From Rhodopirellula sp. (GTDB lineage Bacteria; Planctomycetota; Planctomycetia; Pirellulales; Thermoguttaceae): a DNA stretch of 51,589 nucleotides. Position 1 is the stretch's first letter; every line of letters starts with the position of its first letter. Positions 50,807 to 51,589 of this stretch are shown here, one piece after another. Under the pieces are notes generated by a model. It worked only from the letters and a program-made list of their open reading frames with translations. It was not told where the DNA came from and did no database searches. The DNA is taken from NCBI GenBank assembly GCA_012728855.1, contig JAAYEH010000310.1, positions 1 to 51,589 on the forward strand, given 5' to 3'. The position numbers were made by a program, and so were the translations under genes.

Positions 50807-51589
50807 GCATAGGAAAGAGCGGGTCGGAGTTCTCGGCGATATCTTCGATGATCTTCCATTCGTTCTCGTTGAGCGGCACTAAAGCTCCCGCGTGGGCCAG
50901 TTTCACCGCCAGATCGAATAGCTCCCAGTGACCCGGTGGAATCAAGGCGGTGACCGGCAGGTGCAGGGTGAACCGCAGTCCCAACGCGGCTTTGTCGATT
51001 TCATCGAACGGCTCATACCACGCCTTCTCCCAAGGCCGCTCACTCTCCTTCATGCCCTTGGGCCAGTTCCCGTGAGCCATAGCCTTGAGGGCAAGGATGC
51101 CCATGTCAGATTCCTTCGCCCGCTCGTAGACCGTCGGCCCGAACTTGCCCTTGATCCAGGCGGTAAAGCTGAGGGGGAAGAGAACGGAATCAAAGTCGAA
51201 GTGGTCCAGGGCGACGTGGGCGGCCTCCTCGCTGTGGGCCGAGAAGCCGATGTAGCGGATCCTCCCGTCCTTCTGGGCCTTCAAAAAGGTCTCCATCGCA
51301 CCGCCAGGGCCGAATGCCTCCTTGACCTCTTCCACATCCGTGAGAGCATGAAGTTGGTACAGGTCGAAATGATCGGTCTGAAGCAATTGGAGGGATTCGT
51401 CCAGTTCCTTCTTGGAACCGGCAGCATCCCGTTCGAGAGTCTTGCAGGCCAGGAAGCACTTCTGGCGGTATGGCTTCAGGGCCGGGCCAAGTTGCTCGTA
51501 TCTGTCTATTATTCTGCCCGAAGCAGGGACGGATCGCCAGCGGGGCCGCGAGTGTGATTGAGGGGCATTGGAAAGGCTGCGGGCGAATA
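50799..51589 (-). CDS. Aldo/keto reductase (5' end cut by window edge)
   Basis: Open to the right edge, 263 codons visible. Recognisable from LGPALKPYRQKCFLACKTLE onward, then KKELDESLQLLQTDHFDLYQ (TIM-barrel strand with the family SLxxLxxDyxDLyqlH), GRIRYIGFSAHSEEAAHVAL, and a C-terminal part of the 4Fe-4S-less type. The catalytic Tyr/Lys and Asp lie at or beyond the poorly matching beginning (near 51500), where RSVPASGRIIDRYEQ does not resemble the expected DTAxxYGxSE. The start lies outside the window or the 5' end is rearranged. Confidence 0.8.
   Translation of the reverse strand, partial: FARSLSNAPQSHSRPRWRSVPASGRIIDRYEQLGPALKPYRQKCFLACKTLERDAAGSKKELDESLQLLQTDHFDLYQLHALTDVEEVKEAFGPGGAMETFLKAQKDGRIRYIGFSAHSEEAAHVALDHFDFDSVLFPLSFTAWIKGKFGPTVYERAKESDMGILALKAMAHGNWPKGMKESERPWEKAWYEPFDEIDKAALGLRFTLHLPVTALIPPGHWELFDLAVKLAHAGALVPLNENEWKIIEDIAENSDPLFPMHE

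Overview
The window reads as a chromosomal segment of a free-living planctomycete, probably near the Pirellulales. This is inferred from gene content; there is no rRNA or marker gene to prove it. Supporting traits are high GC, an LpxA (so an outer membrane with lipid A), Tat-exported Gfo/Idh/MocA oxidoreductases, PQQ-propeller and FG-GAP exported proteins, VWA/amidotransferase-fold membrane proteins, an HzsA-like dihaem protein, many glycoside hydrolases, and the palindromic intergenic repeats common in such genomes.

Layout. 0-4 kb (minus): a GAF-domain/HlyD membrane-fusion protein running off the left edge, and a VWA membrane protein. 4.2-8.2 kb: lpxA (plus), then a TPR protein with a Pro/Ala repeat tail and a PQQ-propeller protein (minus). 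8.4-11.7 kb: an EF-P beta-lysylation locus (epmB divergent from efp-epmA) followed by tadA. 11.8-19.3 kb: two Tat-exported oxidoreductases, dapL, a GH27-type alpha-galactosidase and a fucose-isomerase-like protein. 19.6-26.2 kb: a ParD/ParE pair whose toxin is cut by a stop codon, an FG-GAP protein, a prepilin-peptidase homologue that seems to lack its catalytic aspartates, a methyltransferase and a sugar MFS transporter. 26.2-29.9 kb is a gene graveyard: a mobile palindrome, a transposase-like remnant with a DnaA-type C-terminal domain, a truncated CARF/sigma-54 activator, zinc-ribbon remnants, and one intact HNH nuclease with its small partner. 29.9-33 kb: a PhyH-type dioxygenase, a split UxaA pair and a small metallopeptidase. 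33.4-35.8 kb: a GH127 enzyme. 36.2-40.6 kb: an HDOD / hybrid histidine kinase / HD-GYP signalling operon (minus). 41.7-44.6 kb: a DUF4405 membrane protein and a CstA-family transporter separated by transposase debris. 44.9-50.2 kb: an HzsA-like dihaem protein translationally coupled to a glycosidase-like protein, then a frameshifted GH92 remnant. 50.3-51.6 kb (minus): an aldo/keto reductase (open at the right edge) and TspO.

How it fits together. Much of the content serves polysaccharide and sugar-acid use: GH27, GH127, GH92 remnant, isomerase, MFS sugar porter, UxaA pair and Gfo/Idh oxidoreductases. A second theme is repeat-mediated decay. Five palindromic elements sharing a GGGGACAGGCAC / GAGCCAGTCCCC core lie in gaps between genes, and one supplies the stop codon of its neighbour. 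A candidate relative of their mobilising transposase survives only as a broken fragment. No tRNA, rRNA or CRISPR array was recognised.
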